NCBI RefSeq assembly: GCF_005047655.1
Contig: NZ_SUKF01000001.1
Coordinates: 298,745-362,744 of the forward strand
Reading direction: 5' to 3'
From: Sinimarinibacterium arenosum
Lineage (GTDB): Bacteria > Pseudomonadota > Gammaproteobacteria > Nevskiales > Nevskiaceae
Length of the DNA: 64,000 bases
Part shown: positions 19,133 to 28,747 of the stretch, one piece after another
How the letters are laid out: each line of letters begins with the position of its first letter
How positions within the stretch are numbered: position 1 is the stretch's first letter
Translations under genes and position numbers: made by a program
Notes under the pieces: model-generated
The model's input: the letters and a program-made list of their open reading frames with translations, nothing else
Told to the model about the DNA's origin: nothing
Database searches by the model: none

Positions 19133-19767
19133 GCCAGCACGAAGCCGCCGGTGCGCAGCAGGCCGACGGCGCGGCCTTCGATGGCCAGCTCCTCCCGGCG
19201 CAGGTCGATGCGGATCGGCGTGAAGTCCGGATTGGCCGGCAGCAGCTGCACCTGCTCGCCGCGGCGCTGGAAGCGCTTGACCGTGACTTCGTCGCCGAGG
19301 CGGGCGACGACGATCTGGCCGTTCTCGGCGATAGCGGTGCGCTGCACTGCGAGCAGGTCGCCCGGCAGGATGCCGGCGTCGCGCATCGACCAGCCCTGCA
19401 CCCGCAGCAGGAAGTCCGGTTGCGGGTGGAACAGATGACGGTCGAGGCGGTACCAGGATTCGATCTGCTCGATCGCGGTGATCGGCACGCCGGCGGCGAC
19501 CTTGCCGACCAGCGGCAGGCTGTCCTCGTCATTGGCCGCCGCGGCCAGCGTCGGCTCGTCGAGCAGGCGGATGCCGCGCGAGGCGCCGGGGCGCAGCTCG
19601 ATCGCGCCCTTGCGCGCCAGCGCACGCAGATGATCGTCCGCCGCGGTCAGCGAGCGGAAGCCGAACGCGTTGACGATCTCTGCGCGTGTCGGCGGCAGGC
19701 CCTGTTCGGCAATCTGTCTGCGGATGAAATCAAGGATTTCGGTCTGCCGCGATGTCAGCGGGTCCAT
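19129..19767 (-). CDS. lexA: LexA repressor
   Basis: 212 residues from ATG 19767. The N-terminal winged helix-turn-helix covers about 1-65, with recognition helix region [16 protein letters not shown]. The self-cleavage site is Ala92-Gly93 in VAAGVPI. The catalytic Ser127 lies in [13 protein letters not shown] and Lys164 in EVTVKRF. On RecA filaments LexA cleaves itself and releases SOS genes. It heads the imuA-imuB-dnaE2 operon and has its own box 14 bases upstream of the start, implying autoregulation and damage induction of the whole cassette. Whether the genome has a second LexA cannot be seen here. Confidence 0.95.
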   Translation of the reverse strand: MDPLTSRQTEILDFIRRQIAEQGLPPTRAEIVNAFGFRSLTAADDHLRALARKGAIELRPGASRGIRLLDEPTLAAAANDEDSLPLVGKVAAGVPITAIEQIESWYRLDRHLFHPQPDFLLRVQGWSMRDAGILPGDLLAVQRTAIAENGQIVVARLGDEVTVKRFQRRGEQVQLLPANPDFTPIRIDLRREELAIEGRAVGLLRTGGFVLA

Positions 19768-19781
19768 GGCGCGATCCAATA

Positions 19782-19797
19782 CTGTAGAAATATACAG
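19782..19797. promoter_or_regulatory. LexA (SOS) box
   Basis: CTGTAGAAATATACAG fits the gammaproteobacterial consensus CTG-N10-CAG with an AT-rich centre. It lies 14 bases upstream of the lexA start, where bound LexA would block transcription of the lexA-imuA-imuB-dnaE2 operon. On the minus strand TTGACA (19817-19822) lies upstream of it, but the spacing to a TATATT hexamer is too long to call a promoter firmly. Confidence 0.88.
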
Positions 19798-19976
19798 TGA
19801 TTGAATCGTGAGTGACTGTCAATCCGCCGGGGCGCGGGTGTGATGACCGGGTATCGTCCGACCGACGGTGGGATGATGTGGCTGCGATGGGATGTTTGAT
19901 CGACATCAGGTCATGGCGTGTCTCTGAGTGCGACGGTAAGCTGCCACAGTAGAACGTCGACATAAGGGAAACCATC

Positions 19977-22220
19977 ATGCGCCAATGGCACGCTCGCATT
20001 TGGGGAAGTTTGCTTGCCGCACTGATCCAGCTGTCGGCGTGGGCAGCCGATACTGAGCTCACGCCGGAGGCGGTGCCGCCACCGCTGCAGTCGCGCACGC
20101 TCGATTTTCAGGACATGGGCTGGTACGGGCCGGTGCAGCTGCGCGGTGTCGAGGGCGTGATGAATCTGCCATTCGGCGTGCGCCTCGATGAAGTGGTCAG
20201 CTCGGCAACCTTGCATCTGCGCTACAGCTATTCGCCGGCTTTGATTCCTGAGCTGTCGCATCTGCGGGTGCTGATGAACAATCAGGTGGTCGCGGCGCTG
20301 CCGATGACCAAGGAAGAGGCCGGGCATGAAGTGACGCGCGATATCACGCTCGATCCACGCCTGTTCGTTGACTACAACAATCTGCGTTTCGATCTGATCG
20401 GGCACTACAGCTGGGAATGCGAGGATCCGGTGCATTCGAGTCTGTGGGCATCGATCAGCGAGCAGAGCACGCTGGAACTGAATCTGCGCCCGCTGGCGCT
20501 GGGCGATGAACTGGCGCTGCTGCCGGCGCCGTTCTTCGATGCGCGTGACAACCGGCGTCTTGAGCTGCCGGTGGTGCTGCCGCAGGGCGCGTCACAGGAA
20601 ACACTGCGCAGCGCCGGTGTGGTCGCCTCGTGGTTCGGTGCGCTGGCGGCTTATCGCAGCGCACGTTTTCCGGTCAGCATCGACTCCCTGCCGGAGCGCA
20701 ACGCCGTCGTATTCCTCTCCGGTGAGCAGCGCCCGCAGGGCCTGGATCTGAAAACCGTGCCGCCCGTCGATGCGCCGACGATTTCGGTGATCGAGCATCC
20801 GGCAAAACCCGGCGTCAAGCTGTTGCTGATCCAGGGCCGTGACGACGCCCAGCTCAAGCTGGCTGCCGATGCTCTGGTACTGGGGCAGTACGTGATTTCA
20901 GGTCACTCCGCCACGGTTGAAAACATTGACTACGGCCCAGCCCGCGGACTGTTCGATACGCCGAACTGGGTGCGTACCGACCGTCCCGTGAAACTGGGCG
21001 AGCTGGTGCAGGACCCGCAGGCACTGCAGGCCAGCGGCTACGTTGCGGCGCCGGTGCGGATCAATCTGCAGGTACCGCCGGATCTGCTGACCTGGAACCG
21101 CGAAGGCGTGCCGCTGGATATCAAGTATCGCTACACGCCGCCGGTCGAACGCGACAACTCGATGCTGATGGTCAAAATCAATGATCAACTGCTGAAGGCG
21201 TTCCATCTGCATCCGGCCGAAAGCGATGATCAGGTTGTCGGCAAGCTGCTGGTGCCGCTATTCGACGACGGTCTGGCGCATGACGAAAAGTCGCTGGTGA
21301 TTCCATCGCTGCAGATCGGCTCGCGCAACCAGCTGCAGTTCCAGTTCCTGATCGAATATCAGAAGCGTGGCTGGTGCCGCGATACCGCCTACGATCCTTC
21401 ACGCGGTGCGATCGATCCGGATTCGACGCTGGATTTCTCCGGCTTCGCGCATTACACGGCGATGCCTAATCTGGCGCTGTTCGCCAATGCCGGATTCCCG
21501 TTCGCCAAATACGGCGATCTGGCCGAGACCGCGCTGCTGATCTCGCCGCAGCCGCAGGCGGGCGAGATCGAGACGATGTTGTTCATGCTCGGGCGCCTGG
21601 GGCGGATCACCGGAGTTCCGGCGATCCGTTACGCACTGGTCAATCGCACACAGGTCGACAGCGTTGCGGATCGCGATCTGCTGATGGTCAATGGATCGGG
21701 TGAAGAGGAGTTGCTGGCGAAGTGGCAGCACGCGCCGAAGCTGGTGTTCGATCAAGGCCAGCGGCAGGCGACGGTACTTGATCCGAAGACCGGTCTGCCG
21801 ATGGACCCGCTGCGGCTGCACGCCGGACCGGCGCCGGAGGCTTCGGTGCGGCTGTCGAGCAAGGGCGCGCTGGCGGCGCTGGTCGGGTTTGAGTCGCCAC
21901 TCAAGAGCAAGCGCACGGTGATTGCGCTGATGGCGACGCAGCCCGGCGGCGAATCGGTGATCGCCGACGTGCTTGAGGATGACGGTCGTGTGCGCATGGT
22001 GCGGGGTGATACCGCCGTGGTCCGTGGCGACCAGGTGGTCAGCTTCGAGTCCGAACCGGTTTATCACGTCGGTGAACTCAGCTGGTGGATGTGGCTGTGG
22101 TTCTATATCTCGCAGGTGCCGCTGGCGGTGGTGCTGCTCGGCATGCTTGCCGGCATCCTGTTCGCCTTCTGGCTCTACGGGGCTCTGCGCCGATCCGCGG
22201 CGCGACGCCTGCCGCAATGA
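19977..22220 (+). CDS. bcsB: cellulose synthase periplasmic subunit BcsB
   Basis: 747 residues. A signal peptide ends near AWAAD (about residue 24). The mature part has the BcsB pattern of two carbohydrate-binding/flavodoxin-like repeats, for example MGWYGPVQLRGVEG and WECEDPVHSSLWA. It ends in a membrane helix (MWLWFYISQVPLAVVLLGML, about 706-735) that packs against BcsA. BcsB guides the nascent glucan across the periplasm and is required for BcsA activity. AAGGGA lies 8 bases before the start. It is first in the bcsB-bcsZ-bcsC operon and overlaps bcsZ by four bases. Confidence 0.94.
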   Translation: MRQWHARIWGSLLAALIQLSAWAADTELTPEAVPPPLQSRTLDFQDMGWYGPVQLRGVEGVMNLPFGVRLDEVVSSATLHLRYSYSPALIPELSHLRVLMNNQVVAALPMTKEEAGHEVTRDITLDPRLFVDYNNLRFDLIGHYSWECEDPVHSSLWASISEQSTLELNLRPLALGDELALLPAPFFDARDNRRLELPVVLPQGASQETLRSAGVVASWFGALAAYRSARFPVSIDSLPERNAVVFLSGEQRPQGLDLKTVPPVDAPTISVIEHPAKPGVKLLLIQGRDDAQLKLAADALVLGQYVISGHSATVENIDYGPARGLFDTPNWVRTDRPVKLGELVQDPQALQASGYVAAPVRINLQVPPDLLTWNREGVPLDIKYRYTPPVERDNSMLMVKINDQLLKAFHLHPAESDDQVVGKLLVPLFDDGLAHDEKSLVIPSLQIGSRNQLQFQFLIEYQKRGWCRDTAYDPSRGAIDPDSTLDFSGFAHYTAMPNLALFANAGFPFAKYGDLAETALLISPQPQAGEIETMLFMLGRLGRITGVPAIRYALVNRTQVDSVADRDLLMVNGSGEEELLAKWQHAPKLVFDQGQRQATVLDPKTGLPMDPLRLHAGPAPEASVRLSSKGALAALVGFESPLKSKRTVIALMATQPGGESVIADVLEDDGRVRMVRGDTAVVRGDQVVSFESEPVYHVGELSWWMWLWFYISQVPLAVVLLGMLAGILFAFWLYGALRRSAARRLPQ

Positions 22221-23380
22221 ATCGCGACCGGCGTCGCCGCCGGTCCGGCGTTGCGGCGGTGATGATCGCCGTAGTGTCGTTGCTGTTGGGCAACGCCGGC
22301 GCGGCGCCATCCGCGCAGGCGCCGCGTTGCGACGGCGCGTGGACCGACTGGCGGCGGTTCAAGCTGCAATACCTGAGTGCGGATGGCCGCGTGATCGATC
22401 CGTCGCGCACGGATGCGCGCACCGTGTCCGAGGGGCAGGCGTATGCCCTGTTCTTTGCGCTGGTGGCGAACGACCGCGCGACGTTCGAGCAGTTGCTGCG
22501 CTGGACTGAAAACAATCTGGCGGACGGCGATCTGACCCAGGCCTTGCCGGCATGGCATTGGGGTCGTCGTGCTGACGGCAGTTGGGGTGTGATCGACGCC
22601 AACTCGGCATCGGATGCCGATGTCTGGCTGGTCTATACGCTGGATCAGGCCGGGCGCCTGTGGCAGCAGCCGTACTACCGCACGCTGGCGGCGGTGATCG
22701 GCGCCCGGGTGTTCGCGCGCGAAACCGCGACGTTGCCGGAGCTCGGGCTGACCTTGCTGCCCGCACCGTTCGGATTCCAGCCGCAGGACGATCTGTGGCG
22801 GCTGAATCCGAGTTATCTGCCGCCGATGCTGTTGTCGGCGCTGGCGCGGCATCAGCCCGAGCACGATTGGCGCGCATTACACGACAGTGCGTTGCGGTTG
22901 CTCGTTGGCAGTGCCCCCAGGGGTTTTGCGCCGGACTGGGTTGCTTACCGCGGCGATCACGGTTTTGTTGTCGACGAAGCGACCGCTGGTGTCGGCAGCT
23001 ATGACGCCATCCGTGTGTATCTGTGGCTGGGGTTGATGTCGGTAAAGGCGCAGGATCGCGCCGCATTGTTGCGGCACTTCGCGCCGATGGCGGTATTGCT
23101 GCGCACGCGCGCACTGCCGCCGGCGTCGATCGACACCGCCAGTGGGGTCGTTTCGGGCGATGGCCCGGTTGGGTTTTCCGCGGCACTGGTCCCGTTTCTG
23201 AAAGCGTCGGCGGAAGCTGATGCAGCGGCGCGACTGCAGCGGCAGATCCAGCAGCAGCGTGGTCCGCAGTTCAGCGGCTATTACGACGCGGTGCTGAGCC
23301 TGTTCGGTCTGGGCGCAGGGCAGCATTATCAATTTGATGCTGCCGGCGATCTGCTGCCGGCATGGAGTCGCCCATGCTGA
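22217..23380 (+). CDS. bcsZ: cellulase of the cellulose synthase locus, GH8
   Basis: 387 residues from ATG 22217, which overlaps the bcsB stop as ATGA. The N terminus is very basic (MNRDRRRRRSG) followed by a hydrophobic stretch ending GNAGAAPS, a Sec signal peptide. The GH8 catalytic acid is Glu72 in TVSEGQAYALFF and the second carboxylate region is SASDADVWLVY (about 130-140). BcsZ is a periplasmic endo-beta-1,4-glucanase that trims or untangles nascent cellulose. The length is usual for the family. Confidence 0.93.
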   Translation: MNRDRRRRRSGVAAVMIAVVSLLLGNAGAAPSAQAPRCDGAWTDWRRFKLQYLSADGRVIDPSRTDARTVSEGQAYALFFALVANDRATFEQLLRWTENNLADGDLTQALPAWHWGRRADGSWGVIDANSASDADVWLVYTLDQAGRLWQQPYYRTLAAVIGARVFARETATLPELGLTLLPAPFGFQPQDDLWRLNPSYLPPMLLSALARHQPEHDWRALHDSALRLLVGSAPRGFAPDWVAYRGDHGFVVDEATAGVGSYDAIRVYLWLGLMSVKAQDRAALLRHFAPMAVLLRTRALPPASIDTASGVVSGDGPVGFSAALVPFLKASAEADAAARLQRQIQQQRGPQFSGYYDAVLSLFGLGAGQHYQFDAAGDLLPAWSRPC

Positions 23381-26300
23381 GTCGGCGTCGCTTGGGGGTG
23401 GTGCTGCTGGTCCTGGGCGTTCATGGCGCTGCGCTGATGCCGGCGATCGTGACCGCGGCCGATGCCGCGGTATCCGAGCTGCTGCGCAGTGCGCGGCTGT
23501 GGGAAACCAGCGGGCGTTACGATCTTGCGCTGCAAACCCTGCAGAAAGCGCGCTTGACGCAGGCGGATAGCGCCTTGGCGCAGTTGCGGATCGGGTTGCT
23601 CGATGTACGCGCCGATCAGCTCAAGCACGCGGCCGACGTGCTGGCGCAGATGCAGGTGCAGTTTCCGCAGACATTCGAAACCCAGCAGTTGCAGATTGCC
23701 TATCGCGTTGCGACGCAGGACCGTATGCGCATGGCTTCGATACGGCGTCTGTTGGAAATCCAGCAGTTCGGTCAGGCAATGATGTTGTTGCGCGAACTGT
23801 TCCCGGAGGGGCCACCCGGGTTTGATCTGGGTCTCGAATATTTCCAGGTGGTCGCGAAGGATGATGCGTCCTGGGCCGTGGCGCGCGACGGGTTCGAAGC
23901 GCTGGTGCGGCAGGACCCGGAGAACCCGCGCTATCGCCTGGCGCTGGCGCGGCATCTGCTGCGTCAGCCGCAGACGCGCGCGCAGGGTGTCGAGATGCTC
24001 AAAGCACTGAGTCGTGAGCAGGACGTGACGACCGACGCTGCGGCGACTGCGCTGGCGAACCAGCCAAGCCCGAGTGCAGCGGTTTCGTCGCAGACGGGAG
24101 CGCGTCCGGACGATGCGCAGGCGCTTGCGCGCCAGCGGCAGTTGCAACGCAATCGCCGCTTTCTCGCGGCGCCGGACCTGGGCCGCATCGACGATGCCGC
24201 ACTGCGTCAGCGCATCGGCAGCGCACATCGCGAACTGGATCAGCGCTTGCGCGCGCTTGATCCGGGATCGGTGCCGACGTCTGCAGCGCGTCTCCGGGAG
24301 AACGTGGTTGTCGGCGATTCGCTGCAGGCATGGCCGTTGGCGCGCTTGCAGAGCCTGCCGCGTGATGTCGATGGACGTCGTCGCGTTCAGCATCTGCGTG
24401 AGCAGGCCCTGGGGTTGCACTGGTGGCGCCTTGGCGTGATTGCCGAAGGCCAGGGCGACTGGTCGCGTGCCCAGTTGCAGCTGGAGCTGGCGCTATTGGC
24501 CTGGGATGGTCGCCTGTATGCCGCCGGGGATGCGATGCAGGCATTGGGTGTGCTCGATCCGACGGTGGCCGAAGTACGCTACCGCGAGGCACTGGATATC
24601 GAGCCGGACAGTACGGCGATGCGCAGCGGATTGGTGGGCCTGCTTGCCGCCCAGGGTCGCATGTACGACGCGCTGGTTACTGCGGGCACCGACGATTCGC
24701 CGGAGATCCGCGCCAAGGTGCTGGCGGTACGTGCGCAGCGTGCGCTCGATAACGACCAGACCGGAGCAGCCTTGCGCGACTTTGAAGCGGCGCTGCAGCT
24801 GAATCCGGGCGATGCGTGGTTGCGCTATGACCTCGCACGCCTGTATCGGCGGCTGGGACTGGCCGAGCGCGGCCGGTCGTTGATGAATGACGGCGTGATT
24901 GCGGCGGCGAACAAGGCCGACGCGCGCTATGCGCAGGCTTTGTATCTCTCATTGCTTGATGATCATCAGGCGGCCTTGGACGCGCTGCAGGCGATCCCTC
25001 CGGCTCAGCGCTCCGACAGCATGAATCGCATGCTTGGGGAACTGCAGATTCCGGCCCTGCTGGATCAGGCTGTGGAATTGCGCGATGCGCAACACCAGGA
25101 TCAGGCGGATCAGGTGCTGATGCGCGCACAGACGCTGGCGCGACGGAATCCTCAGCAGCTGTTGGTGGTGGCGCGTGCATGGGTTGCGGCCGGACAGCGG
25201 CAGCGTGCCTATGCTCTGCTGAGCGGGGCATCGGGGGTTGGGGCCAAAGATCGGGTCGACCTGCAGTTGGCACTGGGTCGTCTGTATGCCGAGGTACCCG
25301 AGCGCGAGGCGTTGGAAGCCCTGCTGGCAGCGCTGGGCAGCGGTACGGCGATGACCCCGGAGCAGACGCAGGAGTATGCGCAGCTGCAGCAGCGGGCCGA
25401 GCGCCTGGCGATTGAACAATTGCGTGATGCCGGGCAGACCCGGCAGGCGCTGGCCCGGGTCGAAGCCGCGCTCCAGCAGACGCCGCAGTCTGCGTCGCTG
25501 CAGCACTTGCGGGCCGATCTGCTGGTTGAGCGTGGGCGGCCGCGTGATGCCGTGGCGCTGTACATGCGCCTGCTCGATGACGCCCCGGACGATATTGGTC
25601 TGCGCTTCGACTATGCCGGAGCGCTGGCGCAGCTCGGGCAGCGTGCCGCGGCGATCGCACAACTCGATCAGATCGAGGCGCAACTCGGCGACGACGACCG
25701 CGGTTATCGCCAGCTGCTGTTCTGGCGTCGCTATGGTCTGGACGACTATGCCGGCGCGCAGCGGGTCATCAATACCCAGTTGCAGCGGTATCCGAATGAT
25801 CCCGAAATTGTCGCGGCGTCCGCAGAACTGGCACGTGCGCGCGGCCGTTCGGACGCGGCGGTTTCCGCATTCCGTCAGTCCGCGGATCTGCTGGTCGCGC
25901 GCGGTGACGAAGCCAGTGCGACTCGTGCTGCGGAGTACCGCGGCCAGGCAGAACGCATTGCCTCTGCGAACCGGGGCTGGATCGCTGCCGGCTTCGATGC
26001 AATGCACAAACCCGGCAGCGATGGCGTATCGAAGCTCAACGCTGTCATCGTTCCGGTCGAAGCCCGCTTCACCATCAACGCCCGCAGCCACTGGTTCGCG
26101 CTTGCCGATGGCGTCGATCTTTCGGCCGGCACACTGCCCGCGGACTATGACGCGGCGGGTGGCTTCGGCACGGTCTACGCGGCGGGCCCCAGTGCGGTGA
26201 ATCAGTTCCCGGCGGGCTATGCGGTTGAGGATCGCGGTGTTGCCGTTGGCGTCGGTTACCGGTCCGATCGGCTGCGCATTGACATTGGTTCAACTCCGCT

Positions 26301-27120
26301 GGGATTTGAAGTCGAGGATGTGGTCGGAGGGGCGCAGCTGTACTTCGATGTCGGCCGCCTCGATCTGGCGCTGGATGTGTCACGCCGGCCGGTGACCAGC
26401 AGTCTGCTGTCCTATGCGGGCATCGTCGATCCGGTCAGCGGAGAAACCTGGGGTGGCGTGCGTTCTACTGGCGTCGGTGTGCGCGCCGGGCGTTATGAGG
26501 CGGACTACAGTTTCAGCGGCAGTCTGGAGTATCGCTGGTTGCAGGGGCGTAACGTTCTCGACAATCGTTATGCCGGCGCGCGGCTGGCTGCGGATCACCG
26601 TATTGTCGGCGGGGCGGATTGGGAACTGTCAGCAGGTCTGACCCTGAACTACTGGCACTACGACGAGAATCAGCGCTATTACAGTTTCGGGCATGGGGGG
26701 TATTACAGCCCGCAGCGCTATGTCTCGGTTTCGCTGCCGCTGGATTTGCGCGGTCGTGCGGATCAGCTCAGCTACGTCCTGCGGGGCGCTGTGACTTACT
26801 CGTCCAGTCGCGAGGATGCGGCGCTGGTGTATCCGACCGACCCTGCGTTGCAGGCTGCGGCGCAGGCGCAGCCTGATGCCCCGGGAAATTTCAGCGCGCC
26901 GGTGTATCGCGCCGGTGGGGGTGATGGTGTCGGCCTGTCAGCGCAAGGTGCGATTGAATATGGCCTGACGCCGGAATGGTTCCTGGGTGCACGTGCACAG
27001 ATCGATCGTTCCGATTACTACGAGCCGGAATCCTTCGGTGTCTATGTGCGACGGGAGTTCACGCCGCGCAGTCAGCCCGAGCGGCCCCCGAGAGCGCCTG
27101 CACTGTACTCCGACTTCTAG
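23374..27120 (+). CDS. bcsC: cellulose export protein BcsC (TPR plus outer-membrane barrel)
   Basis: 1248 residues from ATG 23374, which overlaps the bcsZ stop by seven bases; ATG 23362 is an alternative adding four residues. A signal peptide ends around IVTAADAA. A long tetratricopeptide superhelix follows (about 35-850, many ALxxxPxxxxxRxxLA-type repeats). The C-terminal 380 residues are the BCSC_C outer-membrane barrel (from about SKLNAVIVPVEARF to the last strand GVYVRREF). It carries cellulose across the periplasm and outer membrane. Its stop faces the bcsG stop 34 bases away. Confidence 0.94.
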   Translation: MLSRRRLGVVLLVLGVHGAALMPAIVTAADAAVSELLRSARLWETSGRYDLALQTLQKARLTQADSALAQLRIGLLDVRADQLKHAADVLAQMQVQFPQTFETQQLQIAYRVATQDRMRMASIRRLLEIQQFGQAMMLLRELFPEGPPGFDLGLEYFQVVAKDDASWAVARDGFEALVRQDPENPRYRLALARHLLRQPQTRAQGVEMLKALSREQDVTTDAAATALANQPSPSAAVSSQTGARPDDAQALARQRQLQRNRRFLAAPDLGRIDDAALRQRIGSAHRELDQRLRALDPGSVPTSAARLRENVVVGDSLQAWPLARLQSLPRDVDGRRRVQHLREQALGLHWWRLGVIAEGQGDWSRAQLQLELALLAWDGRLYAAGDAMQALGVLDPTVAEVRYREALDIEPDSTAMRSGLVGLLAAQGRMYDALVTAGTDDSPEIRAKVLAVRAQRALDNDQTGAALRDFEAALQLNPGDAWLRYDLARLYRRLGLAERGRSLMNDGVIAAANKADARYAQALYLSLLDDHQAALDALQAIPPAQRSDSMNRMLGELQIPALLDQAVELRDAQHQDQADQVLMRAQTLARRNPQQLLVVARAWVAAGQRQRAYALLSGASGVGAKDRVDLQLALGRLYAEVPEREALEALLAALGSGTAMTPEQTQEYAQLQQRAERLAIEQLRDAGQTRQALARVEAALQQTPQSASLQHLRADLLVERGRPRDAVALYMRLLDDAPDDIGLRFDYAGALAQLGQRAAAIAQLDQIEAQLGDDDRGYRQLLFWRRYGLDDYAGAQRVINTQLQRYPNDPEIVAASAELARARGRSDAAVSAFRQSADLLVARGDEASATRAAEYRGQAERIASANRGWIAAGFDAMHKPGSDGVSKLNAVIVPVEARFTINARSHWFALADGVDLSAGTLPADYDAAGGFGTVYAAGPSAVNQFPAGYAVEDRGVAVGVGYRSDRLRIDIGSTPLGFEVEDVVGGAQLYFDVGRLDLALDVSRRPVTSSLLSYAGIVDPVSGETWGGVRSTGVGVRAGRYEADYSFSGSLEYRWLQGRNVLDNRYAGARLAADHRIVGGADWELSAGLTLNYWHYDENQRYYSFGHGGYYSPQRYVSVSLPLDLRGRADQLSYVLRGAVTYSSSREDAALVYPTDPALQAAAQAQPDAPGNFSAPVYRAGGGDGVGLSAQGAIEYGLTPEWFLGARAQIDRSDYYEPESFGVYVRREFTPRSQPERPPRAPALYSDF

Positions 27121-27154
27121 TCGCACGGCGTCAGCCGAAGGGGCGTGGTCGCCC

Positions 27155-28732
27155 TCAGCGTTGCGTCGAGTCGTACTCCGTCCAGCTGCCATCCGGTGTG
27201 CGCATCATGAAGCGATCGCCGACCTGCATGATCACGGTGTTCTCGTTTTCCGACACAAACTGCGTTTGCGGCAGGGCAGTAACGTAGTCGCTCAGTGGCG
27301 GGCGTGACGGCGAGAATGGATCGTTGCCGATGACGTTGGAAAGCAGCTGTGCCAGGGCCAGGAAACTACTGGGCTGGTCGACTGTCAGGGGCTGCGGATC
27401 CGGGGTGAATTCCGGGCCGATCAGTGCAATCCCCAGCGGAACATGGGTGATGGCCGGTGTCGGAATTTCACGCAGGCCGGAAATCTGCATGCGGTCGCCG
27501 CGCACGGCGGCGCCATGCTCCGGAACCAGCACCACCACGGCACGCCGATGGGACTGCTCAATCAGCTGGATGAAACGCTCCAGATCGTCGAGATAGCGCG
27601 TCAGGCGTTGCTTGTAGTAGTCCTTGTTCGAGCTGGGGCGATTGCCGATGGCGCGGTTGCCGTCATGCAGGCTGACGCCGCTGTAGTACAGCGCGACGCG
27701 AGGCTCCGCCGATTGTTCGCGCTGGGTCCACCAGTGCGACAGCACGTCATAGTCGTCATAGACCGGCGAACCGTCGAAGGCACGCTGTATCACTTCGGCA
27801 TCGCGGTCTTCGCGGTACTGGGCATCGACTCCGAGGTTGGCACGGACCTGATCGGCGAAACCGCCGAAGGCGCCATCGTGGTTCATCTCCCATTCCGGCG
27901 AGAAGCCGGACTGCTGCAGTTGCCGCATCAACAGGCAGCTGGCATCGGCTTCGTTGTACAGCGTGGAATGTTTCTGCTGGCCGCAGGGTGCACGCAGTAC
28001 CCGGATCGCGGCCGGACCGCTGTAGCTGGCTGCCGAGTTGAAGTGATTGAACATCACATTGAAGCGCTTCAGCAGCGGATGCTCACGCAGGCCGACGAAG
28101 TCGATGTCGTCCCAGGCCAGCGAACAGGTGTGCAGCAGCACGATGTCAAAGGGCGCATCGCCCTGCCGCACTTGCGAAAACTGCACCCGGCGTTTTGCCT
28201 CGGAGGTGTAAAAGTTCTGCAGCGCGGCGTCCAATGCCTCGGGTGTGCTGGGAAGCGTCTGCGTGGTAGTAGTGGTCGTTGCCGCGGGCACTGCCGTGGG
28301 CGTGGTCAGTGCGGTCACCGATGTCTGTACCAGAGTGACCAGGGGCACCAGCAGAATACCCAGGATCGCAAAGCTGGACATGCGCAGCTTGCGGTTCAGC
28401 AAGGTGTAGATCAGAAAGATCAGGATCAGGATCAGCAGGGTGCGTACGTCGACGAAACGCCCGAGCAATTCGAGCAGATACATCGCGTCGAAACTCAGCA
28501 GCAGTGGCAACTTCGACAAGGCCTGCGCTGCAGGTGGCATCCACGCGTCGTGATACAGCAACGCGATGCCGGCCGGGACCGCGATGATCTGCCGCGCGAT
28601 GCGCAGGCTGCGTCGAGTCAGCGGCACGACCAGCGCCACCGCAAAGCCGAGATTCAGCCAGACGTGAAAGTCGATGTACCGGGTGAAGTACAGGAACAGT
28701 TTGGCGAAGAAGTAGTAGCTCCAGAGGCCCAT
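27155..28732 (-). CDS. bcsG: cellulose phosphoethanolamine transferase BcsG
   Basis: 525 residues. Four or five N-terminal membrane helices (to about residue 140) are followed by a Thr-rich linker and a periplasmic alkaline-phosphatase-fold domain. The nucleophile region is NSAASYSGPAAIR (232-244), followed by the conserved CGQ. A metal-site cysteine is Cys203 in LHTCSLAW, and VPEHGAA supplies acidic and His ligands. BcsG transfers phosphoethanolamine from phosphatidylethanolamine to glucose O6 of cellulose. It follows bcsA by 15 bases instead of sitting in a bcsEFG group, so it is co-transcribed with the synthase here. Confidence 0.93.
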   Translation of the reverse strand: MGLWSYYFFAKLFLYFTRYIDFHVWLNLGFAVALVVPLTRRSLRIARQIIAVPAGIALLYHDAWMPPAAQALSKLPLLLSFDAMYLLELLGRFVDVRTLLILILIFLIYTLLNRKLRMSSFAILGILLVPLVTLVQTSVTALTTPTAVPAATTTTTTQTLPSTPEALDAALQNFYTSEAKRRVQFSQVRQGDAPFDIVLLHTCSLAWDDIDFVGLREHPLLKRFNVMFNHFNSAASYSGPAAIRVLRAPCGQQKHSTLYNEADASCLLMRQLQQSGFSPEWEMNHDGAFGGFADQVRANLGVDAQYREDRDAEVIQRAFDGSPVYDDYDVLSHWWTQREQSAEPRVALYYSGVSLHDGNRAIGNRPSSNKDYYKQRLTRYLDDLERFIQLIEQSHRRAVVVLVPEHGAAVRGDRMQISGLREIPTPAITHVPLGIALIGPEFTPDPQPLTVDQPSSFLALAQLLSNVIGNDPFSPSRPPLSDYVTALPQTQFVSENENTVIMQVGDRFMMRTPDGSWTEYDSTQR

Positions 28733-28747
28733 GTGCGTATTCGGTGC

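Noticed and set aside
27141-27154. GGGCG-TGGT-CGCCC hairpin between the bcsC and bcsG stops
   Set aside because: Five-base stem without T run; could be chance.
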